Shown: positions 26,217-34,347 of the stretch, piece by piece
Layout of the letters: every line of letters starts with the position of its first letter
How positions within the stretch are numbered: the first letter of the stretch is position 1
Assembly (NCBI RefSeq): GCF_000336915.1
Contig: NZ_AOMD01000021.1
Span: forward strand, 1 to 64,000
DNA length: 64,000 bases
Direction: 5' to 3'
Source of the DNA: Halococcus saccharolyticus DSM 5350
GTDB lineage: Archaea > Halobacteriota > Halobacteria > Halobacteriales > Halococcaceae
Translations under genes and position numbers: made by a program
Notes under the pieces: generated by a model
Told to the model about the DNA's origin: nothing
The model's database searches: none
What the model saw: only the letters and a program-made list of their open reading frames with translations

Positions 26217-26429
26217 ATGGACGTCGCCAGTCCACTCACCGCGCGCAGCGCCGATCAGTCGAACCCCGACATCACGGAAGGCACACTCTTTACACTCGCG
26301 CGCAAATTCATCGCTCTGGCGACGATTCCGGTCGGCAAAGCGTGGCATCCGTGGATGGCTGCCAGCGATCCCGACTCATACCATCCGTCCAACCCCTCGG
26401 CGACGGGAGACGGCCAGCCCGCCCCGTGA
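26217..26429 (+). CDS. Small hypothetical protein coupled to a membrane protein gene
   Basis: This is a 70-residue protein of unknown function: MDVASPLTARSADQSN, a mildly hydrophobic middle (FTLARKFIALATIPVGKAW), and a Pro/Ser/Asp-rich end. A TATA-like CGTTTATTC about 28 bases upstream supports the ATG. Its stop overlaps the GTG start of the next gene (GTGA), so the two are probably one operon acting at the membrane. Confidence 0.65.
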   Translation: MDVASPLTARSADQSNPDITEGTLFTLARKFIALATIPVGKAWHPWMAASDPDSYHPSNPSATGDGQPAP

Positions 26430-27430
26430 GCCACTCCCAACACCCGGTCGCGCTCGGACTCGAACAGCGAGTCGGCGGTGCAGCCCGCCTGCTGGCGACC
26501 GTGATGGCGCTCCCGCTCGTCGACGGGATCTTCCCCGCGCTGGTGCTCGCCGGGGCGCTCGACGGCCCGCTGGGTATCCTCGAAGTCGGACTTCTCGTGT
26601 TCGGCGGCAGCGCGACCGTCGCCGTGATCCTCGCCGAGATGGACGGCACCTGGCGAGACCAGGTCCGGACGACGCTCGTGGTCGGGGTCGTCGTAATCGC
26701 GATCGCCGCGATCGAGTCCGCGCTCGCACCCACGATCGCGAGCCTGCTCAACCTCGCGATCTTCGAGCGGTTCGCGGCGGTGGTCATCCTCGCAGTCGCG
26801 GCCAAGACCGCGAGCGCGCGTGTCGGCGAGTATCTCCCGCGTCCGGCGGTCATCATCGGGCTCGGGGCGCTCGCCAGCCTCGATCCCGCCGGCGCACGGC
26901 TCGTCTTGGTCCCCGACCCGGCGCTGGTGATCAAGGGCACGCTCGCTGCCGGCGTTGGCGTGGCGTTCGCGCTCGGGGTCGCGGTCTGTGGGCCGTGGCT
27001 CCGGACCGCGGTCGACGTCGATCGGTTCCGGTTCGGCAGCGCGGTCGCGCTCGGCGTGCTCGCGCTCTCGGTGCTCGGGTTCGTTCCGGACGACGCTCCG
27101 CTCGCGCTCTCGGTCCTCGTGGTCACGGGGCTGCTCGCGTTCGATCCCGGCGAGGCGAGCGACGACCCCGGGACGGCGAGGCGGAACGGATCGGACCGGA
27201 GTGAGCCGTCGGAAAACGATCAGGCGGTCGGCACGATGGCCGACGGTGGCGAGCCGAGTGGAACGAGGCGAGCCTCGTCGGACGAGCAAGACGAGGCGCG
27301 ACCGGAGGAAACGACTCGAAACAGCGAACGGCGAAGCGGTGAGCGAAGCGAGTCCGACGGTGGCGACACGTCCACCACGGACGCGAGTACCGATACCGAT
27401 ATCGGTTCCGACCGCGCGCCCTGGCTGTAA
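26426..27430 (+). CDS. DUF5794-like polytopic membrane protein with acidic tail
   Basis: This is a 334-aa integral membrane protein with about eight hydrophobic spans in residues 15-240 (ATVMALPLVDGIFPALVLAGAL, LEVGLLVFGGSATVAVILA). A GTG start overlapping the preceding stop is chosen; the same frame is open for 2 kb upstream only because it is antisense to guaB. The last 95 residues are Ser/Asp/Glu/Thr-rich, and the DNA encoding them (27240-27360) has the GAGCGAAGCGAG character of intergenic hairpin repeats. Function unknown. Confidence 0.78.
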   Translation: MSHSQHPVALGLEQRVGGAARLLATVMALPLVDGIFPALVLAGALDGPLGILEVGLLVFGGSATVAVILAEMDGTWRDQVRTTLVVGVVVIAIAAIESALAPTIASLLNLAIFERFAAVVILAVAAKTASARVGEYLPRPAVIIGLGALASLDPAGARLVLVPDPALVIKGTLAAGVGVAFALGVAVCGPWLRTAVDVDRFRFGSAVALGVLALSVLGFVPDDAPLALSVLVVTGLLAFDPGEASDDPGTARRNGSDRSEPSENDQAVGTMADGGEPSGTRRASSDEQDEARPEETTRNSERRSGERSESDGGDTSTTDASTDTDIGSDRAPWL

Positions 27431-27462
27431 AGGTTTAGGGCCATCGCTCCCCGCGTCACGGT

Positions 27463-27696
27463 ATGGCCGACAACCGCGTCGTCGAAGGGCGGATGGTCAC
27501 GCCGGAAGCGCTCGCCGAACTCATCGAGGACGACGACGTGATGGACGCCGAACCCATCACCGACGCCGACCGGGAGTGTCCCGACTGTGGGGGCAACGTC
27601 CTCGAAGTCGGCTACATGCCCCAAATTACCGAGTTCGTCACTGGCCGGAAATGCCAGGACTGCGGATGGAAAGAAACCGACACGGACGAGGACTGA
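27463..27696 (+). CDS. DUF5795-like zinc-ribbon protein
   Basis: This 77-aa acidic protein has a two-knuckle zinc ribbon: ECPDCGGN near residue 39 and KCQDCGWKE near residue 63. Such ribbons often bind nucleic acid or serve as protein adapters. The TATA-like AAGGTTTAGGG about 28 bases upstream supports a leaderless transcript starting at the ATG. It probably has its own promoter despite the short gap to the membrane protein gene. Confidence 0.82.
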   Translation: MADNRVVEGRMVTPEALAELIEDDDVMDAEPITDADRECPDCGGNVLEVGYMPQITEFVTGRKCQDCGWKETDTDED

Positions 27697-27729
27697 CGCG
27701 AGCGGGCCGTCAACGACCGTTTTTCGACA

Positions 27730-28158
27730 CTACTGTGCGTGCGATGACTCGGATTCGGTCGGCAAAGTGAGGTCCATCCCGACGAGCTCGGGCGCACAGG
27801 TCTCGAAGTCGAACTCTTCGTAGAACGCCGGTTCGCTCGCGATCAGATTGATGAACGCCGACGGTGGTACGTTCGCTTCGAGCCACGACACGAGTTCATT
27901 CATGATGCGGCTTCCGAGACCGCGGCCTTGATGATCCGGTGCAACCGCAATGTCGACGATCTGAAAGACCGTCGCGCCGTCGCCGACGATGCGCCCCATC
28001 CCCACGAGGTCGCCGTCCGCGCGGATCGTCACCGCTGCGCACTCGTCGCCGATCCCCGCCCTCGCGGCGTCGAGTGATCGCTCGCGCATTCCTGCCGCCG
28101 ATCGGAGGTGGACGAACTCGCGCGGCGTCGGTGGTTCCATGACGATGTCGTACTCCAT
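27730..28158 (-). CDS. GNAT family N-acetyltransferase
   Basis: This 142-aa GNAT enzyme transfers an acyl group from acyl-CoA to an unknown amine. The CoA pyrophosphate loop is visible in VDIAVAPDHQGRGLGSRIMNEL (Q/RxxGxG) near residue 75, and the late INLIASEPAFYEEFDFE strand-helix matches the family. An in-frame ATG at codon 7 is an alternative start. It lies divergent from the tRNA-Trp gene. Confidence 0.88.
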   Translation of the reverse strand: MEYDIVMEPPTPREFVHLRSAAGMRERSLDAARAGIGDECAAVTIRADGDLVGMGRIVGDGATVFQIVDIAVAPDHQGRGLGSRIMNELVSWLEANVPPSAFINLIASEPAFYEEFDFETCAPELVGMDLTLPTESESSHAQ

Positions 28159-28291
28159 ACGAAGCGCTCGACGGATGGGAGGATAAACGGCTCGCCGTCG
28201 TTCGAGAACGACCGGACCGACCGCGGCGTGTCCGCTCGGTTCTGCTCGGTTGGACCCAGCTGTGACGACCGGTATCGACGCGAGACCGAAA

Positions 28292-28301
28292 TCGGTTTAC
28301 C
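28292..28301 (+). promoter_or_regulatory. TATA-like box of tRNA-Trp
   Basis: ATCGGTTTAC lies about 30 bases upstream of the mature tRNA 5' end at 28326, the usual distance for an archaeal tRNA promoter. Confidence 0.5.
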
Positions 28302-28325
28302 CGCGCCCCCGTTGGGTTCGGGCGC

Positions 28326-28503
28326 GGGGTCGTGGCCAAGCCAGGTATGGCGACTGACTCCAGAGGCACCGCGCCCGGTGACGAGACTCCAGACTGATAT
28401 ACAGAGCGGGCGGCTGATCACCGCCTGCCGTGACGACCCTCTGGAGGACCGAGGCGCAACCGGAGATATCAGTCGATCGGGGGTTCAAATCCCTCCGACC
28501 CCA
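28326..28503 (+). tRNA. tRNA-Trp (anticodon CCA) with a 104-nt intron
   Basis: The exons are 28326-28363 and 28468-28503. The acceptor GGGGTCG pairs with CGACCCC, with an A discriminator. The D-arm is GCCA/TGGC, the anticodon stem is ACTGA (28353-28357) with TCAGT (28469-28473), and the anticodon CCA is at 28360-28362. A 104-nt intron (28364-28467) sits after position 37. It holds box C-like GTGACGA twice (28378-28384, 28430-28436) and CTGA boxes (28394-28397, 28414-28417). This matches the known haloarchaeal tRNA-Trp intron that acts as a C/D guide RNA for 2'-O-methylation of the same tRNA. Confidence 0.95.
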
Positions 28504-28728
28504 TTTCTTCGCGGCGAGCAACTCCGCGAGCCGCGAGAATGGAACGCGGAGGGATTTGAATTAGGGAATGAAGCGAGCGGAGCGAGCGAAACGACCGTGG
28601 TTCAAAATCCCTCCGACCCCACTTCCTATGACCCGTCGCTCTTCGGCGAACGAATGAAATGAGCAGCGCAAAGAAACGAATAGAACCAGGTGACGATTCT
28701 CAAACCGAGTGACGACCTGCCACCACGA
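28504..28728. repeat. tRNA-Trp 3'-end copies and hairpin repeat
   Basis: Downstream of tRNA-Trp the tRNA 3' terminus reappears. TTCAAAATCCCTCCGACCCC recurs at 28601-28620 with flanking GG and ACTTC, matching the tRNA end except for one extra A. The inverse CGGAGGGATTTGAA lies at 28547-28560. Between them is a GAAGCGAGCGGAGCGAGCG hairpin-type block (28570-28590). The arrangement could be an att-site remnant or a locally duplicated processing/terminator signal. No gene is visible up to 28728. Confidence 0.75.
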
Positions 28729-28827
28729 TCACCGCTTATCTATCCACGCTGTATTGCTCTCCTCGGTCGTGTAGCCGAGTCCCAACGCACGCCGGAGCCG
28801 CCGGAGGGAGTTCGATATAGTGGTCAT
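28729..28827 (-). CDS. Possible 32-aa basic micro-protein
   Basis: The minus-strand ORF reads MTTISNSLRRLRRALGLGY and ends AWIDKR. It has haloarchaeal-like codon choice and a plausible TATA (CTTATTAC) about 38 bases upstream of the ATG. The amphipathic Arg/Leu helix resembles small haloarchaeal peptides, but I cannot place it in a family. It is too short to be certain; homologues in other species would settle it. Confidence 0.35.
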   Translation of the reverse strand: MTTISNSLRRLRRALGLGYTTEESNTAWIDKR

Positions 28828-28992
28828 AGCGTCTGACGCATGTCACACTTTGACAGTATTTGTAATAAGCTTTGTCCCGCTGCGAGAAACGGCAGCTTCG
28901 ACGATACGTCGGATCGCGGCTCGGCTCCGACGCGTGACCTTCCACTCTCGGCGAGTCCGAACGCTCATGCCGACCGCCGGCCTTCTCGATGT
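28828..28992. other. Intergenic region upstream of dinB
   Basis: This is an AT-richer stretch with TGTAATAAGC (28861-28870) that may serve as TATA box for the small minus-strand ORF. Nothing else coding is supported. Confidence 0.4.
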
Positions 28993-30354
28993 ATGGCCGA
29001 GCGTGGCGATCCGCGCCTGCCGGGCGTCACCGACGACGACCCCGACCGCGTGATCTGTCACGTCGACATGGACTGTTTTTACGCCGCGTGCGAGCGCCTC
29101 CGGAAGCCGGAGCTGCGGGGCGAACCCGTCGTCGTCGGGATGGGCTACGAACCCGGCGAGTCCCACGGTGCGGTCGCGACAGCGAGCTACGAGGCCCGCG
29201 CCCACGGAATCGAGAGTGCGCAGGGAATCGCGGCGGCGCTCGACCGTCTTCCACGCGTCGAAGACATCGACGATCCCGACGACACCGACGCAGTAGGTCA
29301 CTACTGTGCGGTCGACATGGAGTACTACGAAACGGTGAGCGACGAGGTACGATCGGTTCTCGACGACTGCGCCGGCACCGTCCGAGCGGTGAGCATCGAC
29401 GAAGCGTATCTCGACATCACCGACAGAACGAGTTGGCAGCGCGTCGACGGCCGGACGCTCGCCGAGGGGTACGCCCGCCACGTCAAAGAGCGCATCCACG
29501 AGTCGGTGGGCGTGGTCGCGAGCGTCGGCGTCGCACCCACGATGAGCGCCGCGAAGGTCGCGAGCGACCACGACAAGCCCGACGGCCTCGTGGTGATCGA
29601 ACCCGGGGAGGTCCGCGAGTTCTTCGCCCCACTCGACGTCGAGGCCGTCCACGGGGTGGGCCCCGTCACGGCGCGCGAACTCCGCGAGATCGGAATCGAG
29701 ACCGCAGGCGACCTCGCGGCGGCCGATCCCGACGCACTCGCCCCTTTCGGTGAGCGCGGCCGGGAGATCCGATCGTTCGCGCGTGGCGACGACCACAGGT
29801 CTGTAACGCCCGTCGGTCGGCCGAAGAGCCTCTCGCGCGAGTCGGCGTTCACCGAAGCCACCGCCGATGTCGAGGCAAAGCGCGAACGGGTGGCGACGCT
29901 CACCGCCGCGGTCGCCGACCGTGCCGACCGCGAGGACGCGCTGTATCAGACGATCGGCATCAAGGTCGTGACGCCACCGTTCGACGTCAACACCCGCGCG
30001 CGCTCGCTGCCCGGTCCCGTAGCCGACGCCGATCTCGTTCACGACGTCGCGCTCTCCTTGCTTGCCGAGTTCCACGAGGCCGACGTCAGAAAGCTCGGCG
30101 TCCGAGTCTCGAACCTCGCGTTCGCTGCGGGCGAACAGTCCGATCTCGACGGCTGGGAGACGGTCGAGCCCGTCGACAAACAGGCCGACGGCCGATCGGA
30201 CGGCGGAACCGATCCCACCGACGAAAACAGATCGGTGGGCGCGACTGAACTGACTGAGTGGACGAACGAGGAACCGACCATCGACGAAGGGGATTCCGAC
30301 TCTCGGTCGGACCAAGGACAGCGAACCCTCGGTGAGTTCGACGCGGACGGGTAG
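28993..30354 (+). CDS. dinB: DNA polymerase IV (Y family)
   Basis: This is a 453-aa translesion DNA polymerase. Catalytic carboxylates are in HVDMDCFYAACE near residue 22 and SIDEAYLD near residue 135. The thumb HhH segment is VHGVGPVTARELREIGIET and the little-finger domain runs to about residue 390. The C-terminus has a typical PCNA-interacting box QRTLGEF after an acidic, disordered linker. The start MAERGDPRLPG was chosen by family fit; upstream codons in the same frame look non-coding. Confidence 0.95.
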   Translation: MAERGDPRLPGVTDDDPDRVICHVDMDCFYAACERLRKPELRGEPVVVGMGYEPGESHGAVATASYEARAHGIESAQGIAAALDRLPRVEDIDDPDDTDAVGHYCAVDMEYYETVSDEVRSVLDDCAGTVRAVSIDEAYLDITDRTSWQRVDGRTLAEGYARHVKERIHESVGVVASVGVAPTMSAAKVASDHDKPDGLVVIEPGEVREFFAPLDVEAVHGVGPVTARELREIGIETAGDLAAADPDALAPFGERGREIRSFARGDDHRSVTPVGRPKSLSRESAFTEATADVEAKRERVATLTAAVADRADREDALYQTIGIKVVTPPFDVNTRARSLPGPVADADLVHDVALSLLAEFHEADVRKLGVRVSNLAFAAGEQSDLDGWETVEPVDKQADGRSDGGTDPTDENRSVGATELTEWTNEEPTIDEGDSDSRSDQGQRTLGEFDADG

Positions 30355-30384
30355 GTACATAGGTTCCGCGAGCCAACCGCGACT

Positions 30385-30945
30385 ATGGAGTTCCGTGCAC
30401 GCGATCACGTGCCCGCACTGACCGGTGTGCTCTCCGCGATATCGCTCGCGCTCGTGTTCGGAGCGGTTCTCGGAACGATCCCTGTCGAGTCACTCCCGCG
30501 CGTTCCCTCCGGGATCGTCGACGCGATCCCACACGTGAACGCCGCCATCAGCCTCGTCGCCATCGGCACCATCACGACTGCGTGGCGCGCCATCCGTCGC
30601 GGCAACGTGGACCGCCACCGCGCGCTCATGCTGGCGTCGCTCGTCCTGTTCGTCGCCTTTCTCGCCCTCTATCTCTACAGGGTCGCACTCGTGGGCACTG
30701 CGCCCTTCCCAGGCCCCGAGACGATCTACCAGTTCGTCTATCTCCCGATCCTCGCCATCCACATCACGCTCGCGATCGTCTGCGTCCCGCTGCTGTACTA
30801 CGTGCTCCTGCTCGCGCTCACGCGACCGATCGAGGAACTCCCGCAGACGAGCCACCGCCGCATCGGGCGCGTTGCCGCGAGCCTCTGGCTGGTTTCGTTT
30901 GGCCTCGGCGTGGTGGTGTACGCGATGCTCTACGTGATCTACTGA
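30385..30945 (+). CDS. DUF420 (CtaM-like) membrane protein
   Basis: This 186-aa protein has about five membrane spans and belongs to the DUF420 family. A bacterial member (CtaM/YozB) is needed for assembly of heme-copper cytochrome oxidases. Conserved histidines occur at AIPHVNAAIS, DRHRALMLAS and AIHITLAIV, consistent with heme or metal binding. A TATA-like TAGGTACATAGG about 28 bases upstream fits a leaderless mRNA. No oxidase genes are in the window, so an assembly role remains an inference. Confidence 0.85.
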   Translation: MEFRARDHVPALTGVLSAISLALVFGAVLGTIPVESLPRVPSGIVDAIPHVNAAISLVAIGTITTAWRAIRRGNVDRHRALMLASLVLFVAFLALYLYRVALVGTAPFPGPETIYQFVYLPILAIHITLAIVCVPLLYYVLLLALTRPIEELPQTSHRRIGRVAASLWLVSFGLGVVVYAMLYVIY

Positions 30946-30995
30946 CGGTCGTTCCGGTTGGAAAGTATTTTGTCCGAGCTTACACGACCGGGTGC

Positions 30996-31067
30996 ATGGC
31001 CGATCCACCCGATAGCACGTCACGAATGCGAGAGGGTCGCTGTAGACCGGCTGAGGCGTGGCCGTGA
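30996..31067 (+). CDS. 23-codon ORF overlapping the permease start
   Basis: This short ORF (MADPPDSTSRMREG, ending AEAWP) begins about 28 bases after a TATA-like GTATTTTG, so it would be the first ORF on a leaderless transcript. Its stop overlaps the GTG at 31064 of the following permease (GTGA). It may be a coupling leader peptide or the remnant of a lost upstream gene. It has no recognisable domain. Confidence 0.3.
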   Translation: MADPPDSTSRMREGRCRPAEAWP

Positions 31068-32698
31068 CGACGCTGCCCTCGATCCGCAACGCACGTCTCG
31101 TCGCACGGGTCGAGATACGGCGGTCGTGGCGCAAGCTCCGCGCGAACCCCGGTCGGCTCGTGCTGCTCGCGCTCGCGATGATGTTCCCGGCGTTGCTCGT
31201 CGTCGCTGCACCGTTCGGAGCGTACTTCCTCGGGCGCGCGCTTCGCGGCGGTGGATTCGTACTCCCGCTCCGGCCGATCCGGGGGACTGCGACGTTTTTC
31301 ATCCTGCTCAGCGTCTTTGGTAACGCCTACCGCGTGCTCCAGCAGACCGGCAATCTCGACGAGCGAGAGGGGATCCTGACTACGATCCCTGCCCGCGACG
31401 CCGCCACCGGAGTGCTTCTCGCTGAATTCGGGCGGCTGCTCGTGATCGGCATCGTGCCCGTCGTCGGTGTCGTAGCCGGGTTCGTGCTCGGCGCACACTC
31501 TCCACTCAGCGCAGTGGTGCTTCCTGTAGCGGCACTGGGGCTCCTCGCCCTCGGAGTCACCGCCGGCTTCGCGCTCGGAATGGCGCTGAAACTCGGGTTC
31601 GCGCGATCGCAGTTCCTCGCGAGCCACAAGACCGCCATCGGCGCGCTCGCCTTCCTCGTCTACATGGCTGTCGTCTTCTTCCCACAGTTCGCGAGCATCA
31701 CGGGCAGTTCGTTCGACCTCTACGCGCTGCTCGGCGGGCTGCCAACGGGCTGGATCGCGGATCTCGCACTGCTCGGCGCACCCGGTGTGAGTGTGAGCTC
31801 ACTGCGGGCCGGACTCGCCGCAAGCACGCTACTCGTCGGCGTTCCGGCGTTCACCGGCCTCTCGACCCGGCTCGCAGCCCGGTACTGGTACGCCGACGCC
31901 ATTCAGCCCGACGACGGCAACGCCGTGAAGCCGACGACCGACGATACACCAGTATCGATTTTCGAAGGGATCGTCGCACGGCCCACGCTCGCGGCCGCGA
32001 GGAAGACGTGGCTGCGCGCGCGGCGTGCGCCGATCACCCTCAGCTACGTGCTCTACCCGGCGTTCGTGTTCGTTGTCCCGCTCCAGAACGCCGTCCGCAC
32101 GGGCGCGATCCCGCCGACGCTCCCCGCGCTCGTCGCGATCTACGGCGCGTGGATGACTGGCGTGGCGTTCGCGCTCAACCCGATCGGCGACGAGGGTGCG
32201 ACGCTTTCCGTCACGCTCACCGCGGCCACACCCGGCACGCAACTGGTCCGGGGGAAGATCCTCCCTGGAGTCGCGATCGGCGCGCCCGCAACGACGATCG
32301 CGACGGTCGTCGCCGGCGCTTTCAGCCCGCTCGATGTTGTCTCGGTCGCTGCTCTCGCCGTCGCCGCAGTGGCGTGCTGTGTCGGTGGTTCGGGGCTCGC
32401 GGCCGGTATCGGGGCCGCCTTTCCCCGGTTCGGGAGTGTAAACATCACAGGGAACCGCGAGGTGGTCGTCCCAAGCCTCACGGCGTTCGCAGTGTTTTCA
32501 CTCGGCTTGTTCGTGTTCGCGCTGCCCGCTCTCGTCGTTAGTGTCCCATCGATCGCACCGGGAATCGCCACAGCGATCGACGTCTCTCCCACGGCGGTAA
32601 CGACCGCCGGAGTTCTTCTCACCGCGCTGTCGATCGGTGTCGTGGGCTGGCTCGCCTCCCGGTACGCCGGACGGGCGATCGACGGGTACACGCTGTAG
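31058..32698 (+). CDS. Polytopic membrane protein, ABC-exporter-permease-like
   Basis: This is a 546-aa membrane protein with about twelve predicted spans and few charged loops. The N-terminal VARVEIRRSWRKLRANPG and paired halves with repeated LLxxxxxGxGxx membrane blocks resemble the large ABC-2-like permeases of archaea, but there is no nucleotide-binding protein gene next to it. GTG at 31058 or 31064 are both possible starts; the second overlaps the stop of the tiny upstream ORF. The substrate is unknown. Confidence 0.75.
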   Translation: MAVTTLPSIRNARLVARVEIRRSWRKLRANPGRLVLLALAMMFPALLVVAAPFGAYFLGRALRGGGFVLPLRPIRGTATFFILLSVFGNAYRVLQQTGNLDEREGILTTIPARDAATGVLLAEFGRLLVIGIVPVVGVVAGFVLGAHSPLSAVVLPVAALGLLALGVTAGFALGMALKLGFARSQFLASHKTAIGALAFLVYMAVVFFPQFASITGSSFDLYALLGGLPTGWIADLALLGAPGVSVSSLRAGLAASTLLVGVPAFTGLSTRLAARYWYADAIQPDDGNAVKPTTDDTPVSIFEGIVARPTLAAARKTWLRARRAPITLSYVLYPAFVFVVPLQNAVRTGAIPPTLPALVAIYGAWMTGVAFALNPIGDEGATLSVTLTAATPGTQLVRGKILPGVAIGAPATTIATVVAGAFSPLDVVSVAALAVAAVACCVGGSGLAAGIGAAFPRFGSVNITGNREVVVPSLTAFAVFSLGLFVFALPALVVSVPSIAPGIATAIDVSPTAVTTAGVLLTALSIGVVGWLASRYAGRAIDGYTL

Positions 32699-32793
32699 CT
32701 CTCGATCGCGCGCTCCCGATCGATCCCTCCGTCGTCGTTCGGCTCACCGTCGCGAACCGTACCATATTTTGACTGGGACCGCGGATAGCGACC

Positions 32794-33420
32794 GTGCAGA
32801 ACGTTACCGACCGCACGAGCAACCCTTTCGGAATGCGCCCGCCGTGCGAGCAGTTCGTCCCCGGCTACGGCGACGCTAACGCCGATTTCCACGTCATCGG
32901 CGATCATCCCGGCGTTCACGGTGGCGTCGAAACCGGCGTTCCTTTCACGAACGCCGCCGGCCGTCGCCTCCAACGCGTTCTCCATGCAGCCGGACTACTC
33001 GACGAACCTGACTCCGACGCCCCAACGACCGACGATGTCTTCTTCTCGTATCTCCACACCTGCGTCGCCGAGCACCCCACACCGGCGTCGTACGCCGACT
33101 GCGAGCGCTTTTTCGACGCCGAGCTCCGTGCGATCAGCGCCCACGTTCTCCTCCCGGTCGGCGAGCGTGCGACCCAATACGTCCTCGAACACTACACCGC
33201 CCGCCCGGTGTCCGACGACCTCGATATGGACGCACTCCACGCGACCGAACTCCGCGGCGGCGGCTGGCTCGTTTTGCCGATCGCCGAACCTGCCGAGTGG
33301 ACTGAGGACGAAGCCGATCGAATGACCCGTGCCCTCGATACGCTCCTCGCGACCGACTACCGGCGCGAGACCGATCTCGGCCGGTTCATCCCCGGCGGCG
33401 ACTCCTACCGCGTTCGGTGA
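32794..33420 (+). CDS. Uracil-DNA glycosylase superfamily protein
   Basis: This 208-aa protein has the UDG fold. The active-site region reads FHVIGDHPGVHGG, then GVPFTNAAGRRLQRVL, corresponding to the GEAPG and GxPFVGxAG motifs of family 4/5 enzymes. The late strand LPIAEPAEW takes the place of the usual HPS(P) loop, and the iron-sulfur cysteines of family 4 are not all present. It may remove uracil or another base, or be a diverged non-enzymatic member. GTG start; TATA-like CATATTTTG is about 28 bases upstream. Confidence 0.8.
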   Translation: MQNVTDRTSNPFGMRPPCEQFVPGYGDANADFHVIGDHPGVHGGVETGVPFTNAAGRRLQRVLHAAGLLDEPDSDAPTTDDVFFSYLHTCVAEHPTPASYADCERFFDAELRAISAHVLLPVGERATQYVLEHYTARPVSDDLDMDALHATELRGGGWLVLPIAEPAEWTEDEADRMTRALDTLLATDYRRETDLGRFIPGGDSYRVR

Positions 33421-33594
33421 CTGATCTATCGACGGTTGTTAAAATCCGACAGTTGTGAAGCTACTACGGCAGAGCAATGATAGACGAGACCCATCTGGCA
33501 GTCACACTGCTCGATGAATCGGTGAGGACTGCGACGATCGCTCACGACCCAAAACAGGACGGTAAACCGAGAAGGGAACCGGGAACGTGGTTCG

Positions 33595-34344
33595 TTATTC
33601 GTCGTCCGACTCGTCGACGTCCAGATCTTGCTCGTCGAGATACGACTCGATCTCGTCGTCGTCGAGCTGCCTGAACCGTTCGGTCTCGACGTCGATGGTG
33701 GCGACGCCGGTCCCCGACGCCTCGATCGCGTCGTCGGTGGCGGTCGCGAGGGTTTCGAGCGCGAGCCCGATCCCGCCGTCGAGATCCATCTCCTCGCGGT
33801 AGTTCTCTTCGAGGTGATCGAGCATCTCCGAGCGACCCGATCCGACCGCGAGCGCCTGCCACTCGGTGGGCGTGCCCGAGGGATCGGTTTCGTAGAGACG
33901 GGGTTCGCCGTCCTCGACGCCGCCGATGATCAGCGCGACGCCGAACGGACGCGCGCCGCCGACCTGGGTGTACTGCTGGATGTGGTCGGTGACGTCTTTG
34001 GTGAGCGTCTCGACGCCGATCGGCTCGCCGTAGCGGAGCTGGTTGACCTGGGCCTGGCGGCGGGCGAAGTCGATGAGTTGGCGGGCGTCGGCGACGTGGC
34101 CCGCGCTGGCGATACCGATGTGGTCGTCGGCCTTGTGGATCTTCTCGACGCTGGAGCGCTCTTCGAGCGGCGAGCGAAAGCGCTTGTCGACCGCGAGCAC
34201 GACGCCGTCCGGCGTTCGGACGCCGATACTCGCGGTGCCGCGTTTGACTGCCTCGCGAGCGTACTCGACCTGGTAGAGTCGCCCGTCGGGCGAGAAGATC
34301 GTGATCCCGCGATCGTAGGCCTGCTGTTGGGATTGTCCCTGCAT
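33595..34344 (-). CDS. psmA: Proteasome alpha subunit
   Basis: This is a 20S proteasome outer-ring subunit (249 aa). The N-terminal gate segment YDRGITIFSPDGRLYQVEYA is the family signature, followed by KRGTASIGVRTPDGVVLAVD. The C-terminus is acidic with an LDEQDLDVDESDDE tail; gating ATPases dock on the alpha ring. It is the last gene of a minus-strand operon following rnp2 after three bases, a layout long noted as the archaeal proteasome/RNA-processing superoperon. Confidence 0.96.
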   Translation of the reverse strand: MQGQSQQQAYDRGITIFSPDGRLYQVEYAREAVKRGTASIGVRTPDGVVLAVDKRFRSPLEERSSVEKIHKADDHIGIASAGHVADARQLIDFARRQAQVNQLRYGEPIGVETLTKDVTDHIQQYTQVGGARPFGVALIIGGVEDGEPRLYETDPSGTPTEWQALAVGSGRSEMLDHLEENYREEMDLDGGIGLALETLATATDDAIEASGTGVATIDVETERFRQLDDDEIESYLDEQDLDVDESDDE

Positions 34345-34347
34345 AGT

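Noticed and set aside
24518-27430. Very long plus-strand open frame (970 codons) across guaB
   Set aside because: The first two thirds are antisense to a clear guaB and show no protein-like pattern. Only the part from the GTG at 26426 is a gene.
28599-28625. Second tRNA gene after tRNA-Trp
   Set aside because: Only the 3' T-arm/acceptor segment is repeated; there is no D-arm or anticodon arm, so it is a partial copy.
28843-30408. Long minus-strand frame opposite dinB
   Set aside because: Antisense shadow; DinB motifs on the plus strand are unequivocal.
33477-33674. Plus-strand ORF (65 codons) downstream of the uracil glycosylase
   Set aside because: It overlaps the 3' end of psmA in antisense and its second half is a shadow. 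A shorter real peptide cannot be excluded but has no support.
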